From Bradyrhizobium icense (lineage in GTDB: Bacteria; Pseudomonadota; Alphaproteobacteria; Rhizobiales; Xanthobacteraceae): a DNA stretch of 64,000 bases. Within the stretch, counting starts at the first letter, position 1. The number at the start of each line of letters is the position of its first letter. The stretch spans positions 2,542,001 to 2,606,000 of the forward strand of contig NZ_CP016428.1 in assembly GCF_001693385.1 (NCBI RefSeq), read 5' to 3'. Below, in pieces: positions 43,447-50,656 of the stretch. A program made the translations under genes and the position numbers. The notes below the pieces were generated by a model, which made no database searches, was not told the DNA's origin, and saw only the letters and a program-made list of their open reading frames with translations.

Positions 43447-43767
43447 ATGGCTAACATCGGTTCTTTCAAGAAGGTCGGCAACGATTTTCAGGGCGAGATC
43501 GTCACCCTGAGCCTGCAGGCCAAGGGTGTCCGCATCGTCGCCGAGACCAGCCGCTCCAACGACAACGCTCCCAGCCACCGCATCTACGTGGGCCGGGCAG
43601 AGATCGGGGCAGCCTGGTCGAAGCGCTCCGAAGAGGGCCGCGATTACCTCTCGCTCAAGCTCGACGACCCTTCGTTCAACGCGCCGATCTACGCGAACCT
43701 GTTCGACGACGAAGGCGGCGAAGGCTACACGCTCCTCTGGTCGCGGCCGCGCAAGAACGGCGAGTAG
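43447..43767 (+). CDS. DUF736 family protein
   Basis: 106 aa; AGGAGAAGTGAC precedes the ATG. MANIGSFKKVGNDFQGEIVTL is the characteristic DUF736 start, and the C-terminal PIYANLFDDEGGEGYTLLWSRP is also typical. All-beta small protein found on nearly all rhizobial ICEs and plasmids; its function is not known. A long leader suggests post-transcriptional control. A stem-loop terminator follows. Confidence 0.92.
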   Translation: MANIGSFKKVGNDFQGEIVTLSLQAKGVRIVAETSRSNDNAPSHRIYVGRAEIGAAWSKRSEEGRDYLSLKLDDPSFNAPIYANLFDDEGGEGYTLLWSRPRKNGE

Positions 43768-43782
43768 GAATCATCCACCAAG

Positions 43783-43806
43783 CCCCGCCCGGTCCTCCGG
43801 GCGGGG
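43783..43806. terminator. bidirectional stem-loop between DUF736 and XRE genes
   Basis: Perfect 10-bp stem CCCCGCCCGG / CCGGGCGGGG with a TCCT loop, between convergent genes. No T-run on either side, so termination may need Rho or the stem alone. Confidence 0.6.
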
Positions 43807-43831
43807 CGCTTCGTAGCTAGCCTGAGGCGGC

Positions 43832-44059
43832 TTACGATTTGCTAAGCCGCGCAGACCTCTTGAGGAGGTCTCCCGGTTCGATCCCCAATGCTTCAGCAAT
43901 TTGTCCGAGCACGGTGACGCTTGCTGATACATCGCCGCGCTCGATGGCGCCGACATAACGGGCGCTCAGGCCTGCGCGCTCGGCCAACTCCTCTTGCGTC
44001 ATTTCTAGATCGTGGCGTTTTCGACGCAGGTTCACAGCCATGATCTCTTTGAGATCCAT
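43832..44059 (-). CDS. XRE-family HTH repressor (QseC-like)
   Basis: 75 aa. The helix-turn-helix is MTQEELAERAGLSARYVGAIERG, with a C-terminal dimerisation helix (LGQIAEALGIEPGDLL). It is divergent from a QseM-like gene and has two palindromes 22-50 bp before its start. In ICEMlSymR7A a small HTH protein, QseC, divergent from qseM, represses or balances expression of the antiactivator QseM and thereby transfer. This gene has the same size, fold and position. It is probably autoregulated through the palindromes. Confidence 0.85.
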   Translation of the reverse strand: MDLKEIMAVNLRRKRHDLEMTQEELAERAGLSARYVGAIERGDVSASVTVLGQIAEALGIEPGDLLKRSARLSKS

Positions 44060-44080
44060 TGCGGCATGGGAACCCGAACC

Positions 44081-44109
44081 GGAATGATCGTTCTAGGAAC
44101 GATCGTTCC
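44081..44109. promoter_or_regulatory. paired palindromic operators for XRE repressor
   Basis: GGAATGATCGTTCT (44081-44094) and the perfect palindrome GGAACGATCGTTCC (44096-44109), centres 15 bp apart, lying in the intergenic region between the divergent XRE and QseM-like genes. The difference in symmetry suggests a strong and a weak site. Confidence 0.8.
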
Positions 44110-44276
44110 TATTCGTCTCCGCGGATGCTATCATCTGCGGCAACGCAATGAGGTTTGGTCGATTGGTCGCCGATATAGCGAACGAGCCTTGAAAGAAAAT
44201 CCAGCAATTAAGGACGGGGCTCTGGATTGCGACGGAACCGTGGCATAGCCGCTCTTGGCGTTCTAATGTGGGTACG

Positions 44277-44555
44277 ATGCAGAAACCGCCCCTCGATCCT
44301 GATGTCGCCGACGCAGCTCCGGATGATCCGGTGCTCACGAGCTACGATGAACAGCATCTGGTGACGTATTGGCGCCTTCTCGATGCCGAGGCCGACGGCG
44401 CCGGGTGGAAGGATGTTGCTCGGATTGTGTTGCATATCGACCCGGATCGCGAACCGTCGCGCGCTCGCAATGCATTTGATAGTCACTTGGCGCGTGCAAA
44501 GTGGATGGCAGACCACGGCTATCGCGATTTGCTTCGCGGCGGAGCGATCAAATAG
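44277..44555 (+). CDS. DUF2285 small protein, QseM-like antiactivator
   Basis: 92 aa from ATG 44277 (an in-frame GTG at 44268 is an alternative). MQKPPLDPDVAD is followed by DEQHLVTYWRLLDAEADGAGWKDVARIVL and SHLARAKWMADHGYRDLLRGG, a short DUF2285 domain. In ICEMlSymR7A, QseM is such a stand-alone DUF2285 protein and blocks both TraR and the FseA activator by protein binding. The next gene encodes an FseA-like activator, which fits. No strong ribosome-binding site. Confidence 0.8.
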   Translation: MQKPPLDPDVADAAPDDPVLTSYDEQHLVTYWRLLDAEADGAGWKDVARIVLHIDPDREPSRARNAFDSHLARAKWMADHGYRDLLRGGAIK

Positions 44556-44712
44556 CAAGAATCTGCCGCCAGTAATGTGTAATCGAGGACAGATTTCTCC
44601 CGCTAGCGCGTGATCGCCTGCATGCATCACGCAATGCATAATTGCTGACTTCCCCGATGACTTCGGGATTCATAGAGATAGGGCGTAGTCGTTCTACGGT
44701 AGGGGCAGAGCA

Positions 44713-45484
44713 GTGTCTGACATCGACTGGCGCTCACCGGAGACATATCAGAACGCCATCAAATCTGGGGAGATGGAGGATTTCGCTTGGGAGTCACTCC
44801 GACGGAGTACGAATTATCGAATGGCGTACCGGAACGCTCGACCGAAGGGCGGGCAGGTGACTTCCGAATTCCGAAGGAGATGGGGCGTCTGCTTTCGCTC
44901 ATGACCCGCAGGGGTCCTTCTACGAACAAACGATCTTCTGGGCACCCGAGGCCTTGCCCACGGTACTGCCGATCGTCCGTAACGTGTGTCTCTCGCAAGG
45001 CGCCGGCGCGATGCTACCGCTTGCCGAGCTTGAATCAAGCAGCATCAAACAGGCATCGGACGGCTGGCATGCCGTGTTGCGCATTCGTGGAGCGCAACAT
45101 CATCTGTGGCTGAAAGAGGCGCCGCAGCCGGGTGTCTCTTATGCAGCCGAACTGCCGCTCGATCCTGATTTTGAGATACGGGCGCATGCCTCACATCGGC
45201 TATGGCGCGCGATCAATGGTCGTCCGCCTGGACCTCCCTTCCATCAGCTTTCGGCGCAGCGGCGCGAACGACTGGCCTTGGCGCTACGAGCGCTCGATGG
45301 TCACATAGATGGCGCTTCCTATCGCGTGATCGCCGAGGTGCTGTTCGGCCGAAAACGCATCCCCGAACTCGCCTGGAAGACGCACGAATTGCGCAGCCGC
45401 ACCATCCGCTTGGTGCAGGCCGGCTTAGCCTTGGTGCGTGGCGGCTATCGCGCCTTGCTTCGTCCACCATCCCGCAAGGAATAG
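44713..45484 (+). CDS. FseA-like activator in two frames (probable +1 programmed frameshift)
   Basis: The first frame (GTG 44713 to TGA 44904, 63 aa: SDIDWRSPETYQNA, RPKGGQVTSEFRRRWGVCF) is the N-terminal DUF6499-type part. The second, in the +1 frame and ending at 45484, is a full DUF2285 domain (RRERLALALRALDGHIDGASYRVIAEVLFG, THELRSRTIRLVQAGL). In ICEMlSymR7A two such ORFs are fused by programmed +1 frameshifting into FseA, which switches on the excisionase gene rdfS. Here the zero frame ends ...TGC TTT CGC TCA TGA and slipping TTT to TTC gives C-F-A-H-D-P-Q-G. A frameshift mutation is the less likely alternative. RdfS-like gene follows. Confidence 0.85.
44893..44904 (+). other. candidate +1 frameshift site (TTT CGC TCA TGA)
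   Basis: TTT is read by tRNA-Phe(GAA), which would pair better with TTC one base on; two codons later the zero frame stops. These are the usual ingredients of +1 programmed slippage. Confidence 0.6.
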
Positions 45485-45608
45485 GGCAGGGGTGCCGAAA
45501 ATCGTCCCCGCATCTTCGGCATCCCCCTAGGCCGTTCTACTCCGCCATCGTGACCGTCGACGCACGACCCAACGCGGTCGCGCTCGAAACGATCACGGAG
45601 CCACGCCA

Positions 45609-45887
45609 ATGCCCGATCCGAACGCCGGCTTCCCGCAGCGATATCTGCGGACGCCAGAAGCTGCTCGATTTCTCAGTCTGTCCGGCCGGACCCTGGAAAA
45701 GCACCGAACCTACGGCACGGGTCCCGCCTATCGGAAGCTCGGCGGACGCGTCGTCTATGCGCTGGAAGACCTGAAAGCCTGGGCCGATCGCGGCGCCAAG
45801 ACTTCGACCTCTGATCCAGGCGCAGGTACCGTGCTGCCGGCTAAGCGGCAAACGCCCATACCGTATGCCGGCCGGCCGCGTCGCTGA
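45609..45887 (+). CDS. HTH excisionase-type protein (RdfS-like)
   Basis: 92 aa. RYLRTPEAARFLSLSGRTLEKHR and KLGGRVVYALEDLKAWADRG are the winged-helix AlpA/MerR-type fold of excisionases and recombination directionality factors. In ICEMlSymR7A, rdfS heads the operon rdfS-(repA-like)-(parA)-(DUF2840)-traF-...-relaxase and promotes ICE excision; here the gene is placed the same way before repA. It should be activated by the FseA-like protein. The C-terminal Pro/Arg tail has no known role. Confidence 0.8.
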   Translation: MPDPNAGFPQRYLRTPEAARFLSLSGRTLEKHRTYGTGPAYRKLGGRVVYALEDLKAWADRGAKTSTSDPGAGTVLPAKRQTPIPYAGRPRR

Positions 45888-45910
45888 ACGTCGCTAGGGG
45901 GATTATCTCG

Positions 45911-46792
45911 ATGCGACGCAGACACGTCTCTGAACGGGAACAGCTAAGTCTCTTCCGGGCGCTGTCTGGCGATCTCGCGCCACGCGATGCGCAGGATTTG
46001 ATGGCCTATCCGTTCTTCTCGCTCGCCAAATCCAGACGAGTCGCTCCCATCGACTTCCGCGCCGGCAAGATTGCCATTCGCGTTGAAGCCGTGCCCGAGC
46101 ATGGCATGGCGACCATCTGGGACGCCGACGTCTTGATCTGGGCGGCGTCGCAGATTGTCGAGGCCCGCGACGGCGGATTGAAGACCTCGCGCCTGATGGC
46201 GGCAACGCCGTATGAGATTCTGACCTTCGTTGGTCGCGGCACCAGCGTTCGGGACTACGACCGTCTCAAGGCCGCACTCGACCGGCTGCAATCGACCACG
46301 GTTATGACGTCGATCCGTCAATCGACCGATCGGCGGCGGCACCGCTTCTCCTGGATCAATGAATGGAAAGAGACGGCCGACGCCCACGGCCGGCCCCGCG
46401 GATTGGAGCTGATCCTGCCGGACTGGTTCTATGCCGGTGTGCTGGACGACGCGCTCGTGCTCACCATCGACCGGGCGTATTTCGACCTCACGGGCGGGTT
46501 GGAACGCTGGCTTTATCGCATTGTTCGCAAGCACGGCGGCAGACAGAAGGGTGGCTGGAGCTTCGACTTTGTTCATCTCCATGCAAAATCCGGCAGCCTC
46601 TCGCCCCTCAAACATTTTGCTTACGACCTGCGCGAGATTGTCCGTCGTCAAACGTTGCCGGGCTACCAACTCGTCATTGAGCGCGGCTTGCGCGGCGACG
46701 AGCGTCTGGCCTTTGCGCCGATTGCTGCCGATCCCATCGCGGCGCGTCTGCGCAAGCGCGCTCTGAATGGTCACCGTGGGGAAAACCTGTGA
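45911..46792 (+). CDS. repA: replication initiator protein A
   Basis: 293 aa; the RepA-type winged-helix initiator: LSLFRALSGDLAPRDAQDLMAYPFFSLAKSRRV at the start, MAATPYEILTFVGRGTS and the WLYRIVRKHGGRQKGGW region in the second winged helix. It initiates replication of the excised element, allowing maintenance of the circle. It is 23 bp downstream of the RdfS-like gene, and three iterons begin 8 bp after its stop codon, so the origin is within reach. The parA gene that normally follows is missing. Confidence 0.92.
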   Translation: MRRRHVSEREQLSLFRALSGDLAPRDAQDLMAYPFFSLAKSRRVAPIDFRAGKIAIRVEAVPEHGMATIWDADVLIWAASQIVEARDGGLKTSRLMAATPYEILTFVGRGTSVRDYDRLKAALDRLQSTTVMTSIRQSTDRRRHRFSWINEWKETADAHGRPRGLELILPDWFYAGVLDDALVLTIDRAYFDLTGGLERWLYRIVRKHGGRQKGGWSFDFVHLHAKSGSLSPLKHFAYDLREIVRRQTLPGYQLVIERGLRGDERLAFAPIAADPIAARLRKRALNGHRGENL

Positions 46793-46799
46793 ATCAGTT

Positions 46800-46861
46800 C
46801 GTGCTATCGAGGACTACAACCGACGTGCCAACAGGGACCCGAACCTCGTGTTATCAGGGAC
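46800..46861 (+). other. three direct-repeat iterons (candidate replication origin)
   Basis: CGTGCTATCGAGGAC (46800), CGTGCCAACAGGGAC (46824) and CGTGTTATCAGGGAC (46847), spaced 24 and 23 bp, about two helical turns. An AT-rich stretch with repeated ACTAAC follows at ~46915-46950. They fit RepA-binding iterons of an oriV. Confidence 0.75.
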
Positions 46862-47379
46862 CAAAATCGGATGAAACGCCTTGGCACTCAACGACTTGCC
46901 GCAGCCGTAACTTTACTAACGTACTGACACTAACTTCTTGTTGTGAATCAGTGCGTTGTGAACAACTCGCGCGCCGCTGCAGCAGGGATGCCTCATGCGC
47001 TTACTCTCTCACGCGCAACGCCTTCCTGCAATGCGATTCTTTTCTCGAACGCACGCGCGCGCAAGCGATCGCCCGCTGCAAGGCGCGGATCTCGTCATCG
47101 ACCTTGTCGCGTTACGATCGTTGCTTCACCCTGCGACAGCTCGCTCGTCGAGGAGAACTCGCTAACGTCCGTGGTTGGCACCAAGGCCACCACATGCCGG
47201 AATCTGGAGAATGGGCGGTCAGGCTAACCAGCGCCGTGCTTGATGGCCTCAAAGATCGGCATGAAGCCGCCGGCAAGTTAAGTTGCGATCTCACCCACAT
47301 CCCCGTCTCCTCGGGAGACGCCGCTCCGCCATGGCGGAAGGTGGTAGCGACGACCGGCGCGGCCGGTCCGCGGAGGCCC
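46862..47379. other. origin flank and IS110 flank, no intact gene
   Basis: Beyond the AT-rich part (to ~46960) no ParA gene is found in either strand, though ParA normally follows repA in this operon. The rest belongs to the IS110 3' flank or degraded DNA. The insertion point cannot be fixed by eye. Confidence 0.5.
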
Positions 47380-48429
47380 TTAACGAGCCGTAGCGACCCG
47401 ACCGCGCTTCATGCCGGCGCCAAACCGGAAGGTCGTGCCATCGATCCAGATCTTGTGCAGCAGCACGGCGAGCGCGCGTGCCACCGCCGTCGCTGCGCGC
47501 TTCAGACCCTTCTTCCTGGCCAGCCGCAGCCCCCACAGCCGCAGCTTAAAGTTCTTCGGGATCCGCGTGAGGATCGCGATCGCCGCCTCGTACAGCATGG
47601 CTCGCGTCAGCTCGTCACCGCATTTGGAGATGCTGCCAATGCGGTCCGTTTGCCCGGATTGGTAACGCCGCGGCGTCAGGCCGAAATGCGCGCCGACATT
47701 GCTCGACTTCTTGAACCGCGCCGGATCATCCACGGTGGCGCGGAACGTCAGCGCCACCAGCGCGCCGACGCCCGGCACCGTCATCATCCGTCGCACGGCC
47801 GCGTCGCCGCGTGCCGCAACCAGCACCAGGCGCTGCAGTTTTGCGAGCTGCTGTCGCATCACAGCTCGAGCCTCCAGCAGCGGCGTGACGATCGCTTCCA
47901 ATTCCTTCTTCCCGGTCAGAATCTCGCGCACCCGTGCATCAAAGCGGCCGACCGAGATCTCGCCGACCTTGAGGCCGAACGGGCGCACCAGGCCGCGGAT
48001 CATGTTCTCCATGTCCAGCACTTTGCCGAGCATCGCCTTGCGTCCCACGAGCAACGCCCGCAGCGTTTGCGCGGCCTCCGACTTGACGTGAACCGCGCGG
48101 AACCAGCCGGTCCGCATCATCTGCGCGATGCCTTTGGCGTCATTCCGGTCGGTCTTGTTCAGCATCGCGTTCAGCGCCGCCTTGGCGTGCCGGGTCTCGA
48201 TGCAAATCACCGGCAGGCCCTTTTCGGCGAGCGCCGTGAACAGCCAGGCCGAGTACGAGAACGCTTCCAGGCCGACGCGCTTGAGGTGGATTCCCCATTC
48301 CGCCAGGAACAGCTCGATCGCGTCCGGATCGGTCTCGAGCTTCGCCTCCCGGATGACCTTTCCTTCGCCGTCGACCACGCAAATGTTCGTCGCCTCCAGC
48401 GACACGTCGAGCCCTGCATAAAAGTCCAT
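47380..48429 (-). CDS. IS110-family transposase
   Basis: 349 aa from the ATG at 48429 (MDFYAGLDVSLEATNI). The RuvC-like DEDD domain starts with the Asp in GLDVS and includes KTDRNDAKGIAQMMRTGW; the C-terminal Transposase_20 part has VPGVGALVALTFRATVDD and ...FGLTPRRYQSG with the catalytic Ser region. IS110 enzymes insert using a bridge RNA from the element's own non-coding end. Antisense to the ICE operon. The ends of the element could not be found by eye because IS110 elements lack long terminal inverted repeats. Confidence 0.93.
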   Translation of the reverse strand: MDFYAGLDVSLEATNICVVDGEGKVIREAKLETDPDAIELFLAEWGIHLKRVGLEAFSYSAWLFTALAEKGLPVICIETRHAKAALNAMLNKTDRNDAKGIAQMMRTGWFRAVHVKSEAAQTLRALLVGRKAMLGKVLDMENMIRGLVRPFGLKVGEISVGRFDARVREILTGKKELEAIVTPLLEARAVMRQQLAKLQRLVLVAARGDAAVRRMMTVPGVGALVALTFRATVDDPARFKKSSNVGAHFGLTPRRYQSGQTDRIGSISKCGDELTRAMLYEAAIAILTRIPKNFKLRLWGLRLARKKGLKRAATAVARALAVLLHKIWIDGTTFRFGAGMKRGRVATAR

Positions 48430-48932
48430 CGTTCGCCTCCACCGCCGACCGCCGGAACGCACCGCGCGTTCCGTTCGCGAATCGTTGCAAGGCATCATCG
48501 CAGCAGCACGGCGGACGAGGGGGCACCGGTCAGTACCCCGGCTAACCTGGAATCCTTCGGATTCCTTCTAACGAGATCGCGCGTTTTCCAGCCTGCTGGT
48601 AAGCGGGCGTTCGTGAACTCACACCAAAGGGCGCGAACCGGCCATCGCTTCAGCAAAGACGGTTCGCGAACCCCGAATTGGAAGGCCGGTGAGTTAGGCG
48701 CCGATCGCGCTTCGCAGTGGTTTAGCGCTCCAAAGGGATTGCTGCAGTCGGCAGAACAGGGCGCGAGGCGCACCCTGTCTATGCTTCGATTCGGCAGAGC
48801 AAGATCATTATCGATCGCGTCCGGCCTGCGCGACCATTGGAAGATCGCGTGCTTTGGACTCGGAACATGCGTTGCCGTCGGGCATGGCGACTTGTTCGCG
48901 ATCGAGGTCTTCCATGACGGTGGAGAAGCTGC
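48430..48932 (-). other. upstream flank of IS110 transposase, possible bridge-RNA region
   Basis: About 500 bp with no supported gene. In the IS110 group the bridge RNA is encoded upstream of the transposase, so it would lie in the first 100-300 bp here; several imperfect hairpins (for example around GGAATCCTTCGGATTCC at 48551-48567) are visible. The remainder is ICE DNA that should have held the end of parA but does not read as ParA. Confidence 0.4.
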
Positions 48933-49397
48933 ATGAGCGACCTCACACATGTCGAACTGCTGTGGCTTGAGAAGCGGATTGAGAACTGGATTCGGTTCGG
49001 TCGGGTAGCGGCCGAACAGGTACTGGACCGACGACGCCGTGTCGTCTCATTTGCGCCGTGCAGCATCTTTGCGTTCGTGCGCTGGACATCCAGCGACTAC
49101 GGAACCGTTGTTTCGAAGATCGATATCTTGCGAGCCGTTGCGCCAGGCCAGCGTTGTGCGACCGTGCCCTATGTACGCCCCGGCGGCGACATCTTGCTGC
49201 GGCTCTCCGGCTGGCCCAAAGTCGAGCGGGTGCTTCAGTTGATCGACGCCGTGGAGGCGCTTGGAATCAATGCTGCCGACGCAGCAACTGACTACTGGCG
49301 GCATGTGCACAACCGCCTGTCGGTCGGAGAAGCACCGAGGCTCTACACGCGGTCGCGACACCAGGTCTGGCTTCAACGGCGGAAGATTGCCCCATGA
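48933..49397 (+). CDS. DUF2840 family protein
   Basis: 154 aa. THVELLWLEKRIENWIRFGR is the DUF2840 start, with FAFVRWTSSDYGTVVSKIDILR and GGDILLRLSG following. Conserved member of the rhizobial ICE excision/transfer operon, always between parA and traF; function unknown. Its stop overlaps the traF start (ATGA). Intact, so the IS110 insertion spared it. Confidence 0.9.
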   Translation: MSDLTHVELLWLEKRIENWIRFGRVAAEQVLDRRRRVVSFAPCSIFAFVRWTSSDYGTVVSKIDILRAVAPGQRCATVPYVRPGGDILLRLSGWPKVERVLQLIDAVEALGINAADAATDYWRHVHNRLSVGEAPRLYTRSRHQVWLQRRKIAP

Positions 49398-49906
49398 AGC
49401 ACCGGATGACGACGCTTCTAACTATGCTCGGATCGGTCGCCCTGCCGGTATCCGTGATCGATTCGAGGTCTGCTCCGCTGTACGTCTGGAACGTCTCAGA
49501 GAGTGCCCCGCTGGGGCTCTATCGCCTGCAGCCCCCCGGCACTTTGGTTGTCTCCGAACTTGTCGCGGTCTTGCCGCCGGAGCCGCTTGCTGCGTTCCTT
49601 GCGGAACGCGGCTATCTGCCCCGCGGCGTGCCGATGTTGAAGCGCGTCCTCGCACTGCCCGAACAAACGGTTTGCAGAAGCGGCCGCACCATTACGGTCG
49701 ATGGAATTGGACTCGGCGAGGCGCGCGATCACGACAGGGGTGGCCGCCCGCTCCCGATCTGGCAGGGCTGCCGCGTCGTCGCGCGAGATGACGTCTTCCT
49801 GATGAATTGGCAGTCTTCGGATTCGCTGGACAGCCGCTACTTCGGGCCACTTCCTGCTTCCGCCGTGATCGGCAGAGCGGTACCCGTGTGGACTAACGAG
49901 GAGTAA
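49394..49906 (+). CDS. traF: TraF-type S26 signal peptidase (conjugative pilin maturation)
   Basis: 170 aa. One N-terminal membrane segment, then Ser37 in SESAPLGLY as nucleophile and Lys83 in PMLKRVLALPEQTV as general base; the C-terminal LDSRYFGPLPASAVIGRA is the S26 box. In IncP-type systems TraF cleaves and cyclises the TrbC pilin precursor, which is encoded downstream in this window. Coupled to the DUF2840 gene. Confidence 0.92.
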   Translation: MKHRMTTLLTMLGSVALPVSVIDSRSAPLYVWNVSESAPLGLYRLQPPGTLVVSELVAVLPPEPLAAFLAERGYLPRGVPMLKRVLALPEQTVCRSGRTITVDGIGLGEARDHDRGGRPLPIWQGCRVVARDDVFLMNWQSSDSLDSRYFGPLPASAVIGRAVPVWTNEE

Positions 49907-50656
49907 TCATGCGCGAATTCCCCTACAACCCGCGGATTATGGCTTATCCAGAGGAACTCCACTCTTTCCTTTCCGGCCAACAGAGAAGCATCGTTCTCAC
50001 AGCCTGCAGAGGAAAGCCTTTATCTGTACGCTGGCTGGCTCGGCCGTATGGCTTCGTTCGCTCCGATGTACCGTGCGTGCTATTGCGGCGGTCGCGCCAT
50101 TGGTGTGTCAGATCGCTGTTTCCGCGCTCTTCATGCCAGCGTGCGTGCACAGACCGTGTCGCAAATAGACGTGCTGATGGCATACGGGCGATGCCTTCGG
50201 CCCGCGCTCTACTCGTCGCTTCGCTCCTCACCGAGCCACCCTACGGGCGTCTCGGCCCTTCGGGTAACGATCGCTATCGCAAACGCTCGCTTCGCTCGCA
50301 AACAGCGGGATTTCGCAGGTCAATTGCCAAGTCGCGGCGGCTCATTCGCAGTGAATCGGCCGCCAGTCGACGAATTCGGGCAGGCGCTATGGGAGGATCC
50401 ACCGCATGACCCGAACTGCATTTTGTCGCAAATCGCCACGAGTACCGAGAGTCTGTTGGCTTGGAAGTTGGGCCCTGGGAACCATCGACGGAGGACGGCA
50501 AGGGAAAAGCGCCGCCTTCGGGCGGGCGCATGTGGTTGGCGGAGTTGAGGTTTTGATGAGCATCGAGAATGATCAAGCCGTCGCTCCATTGCAAATCGTC
50601 AAGGAAATCAACGGAGCTGGAGCCGTCGGCCTGCGCAAGTTTGCCGTGAAGCCATC
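49907..50656 (+). other. degraded stretch between traF and relaxase (transglycosylase gene absent)
   Basis: In related ICEs a lytic transglycosylase gene lies here. None is found; the open frames that exist (for example from 49909) have low-quality composition. Only a 34-codon frame at 50556-50660 (MSIENDQAVAPLQIVKEING) has a start coupled to the relaxase by ATGA. CG-rich hairpins (TCGCTTCGCT; CGCTTCGCTCGC, 50210-50310) are visible; an oriT could be here but none is identified. Confidence 0.4.

Noticed and set aside
44713..45484. Plain pseudogene for the DUF2285 activator
   Set aside because: The break is at the same domain boundary as in the FseA system, with a plausible slippery site and two otherwise intact frames.
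46789..48936. 715-codon + strand open frame
   Set aside because: It is the antisense of the IS110 transposase plus iteron DNA, with no domain and very high Arg/His/Ser content.
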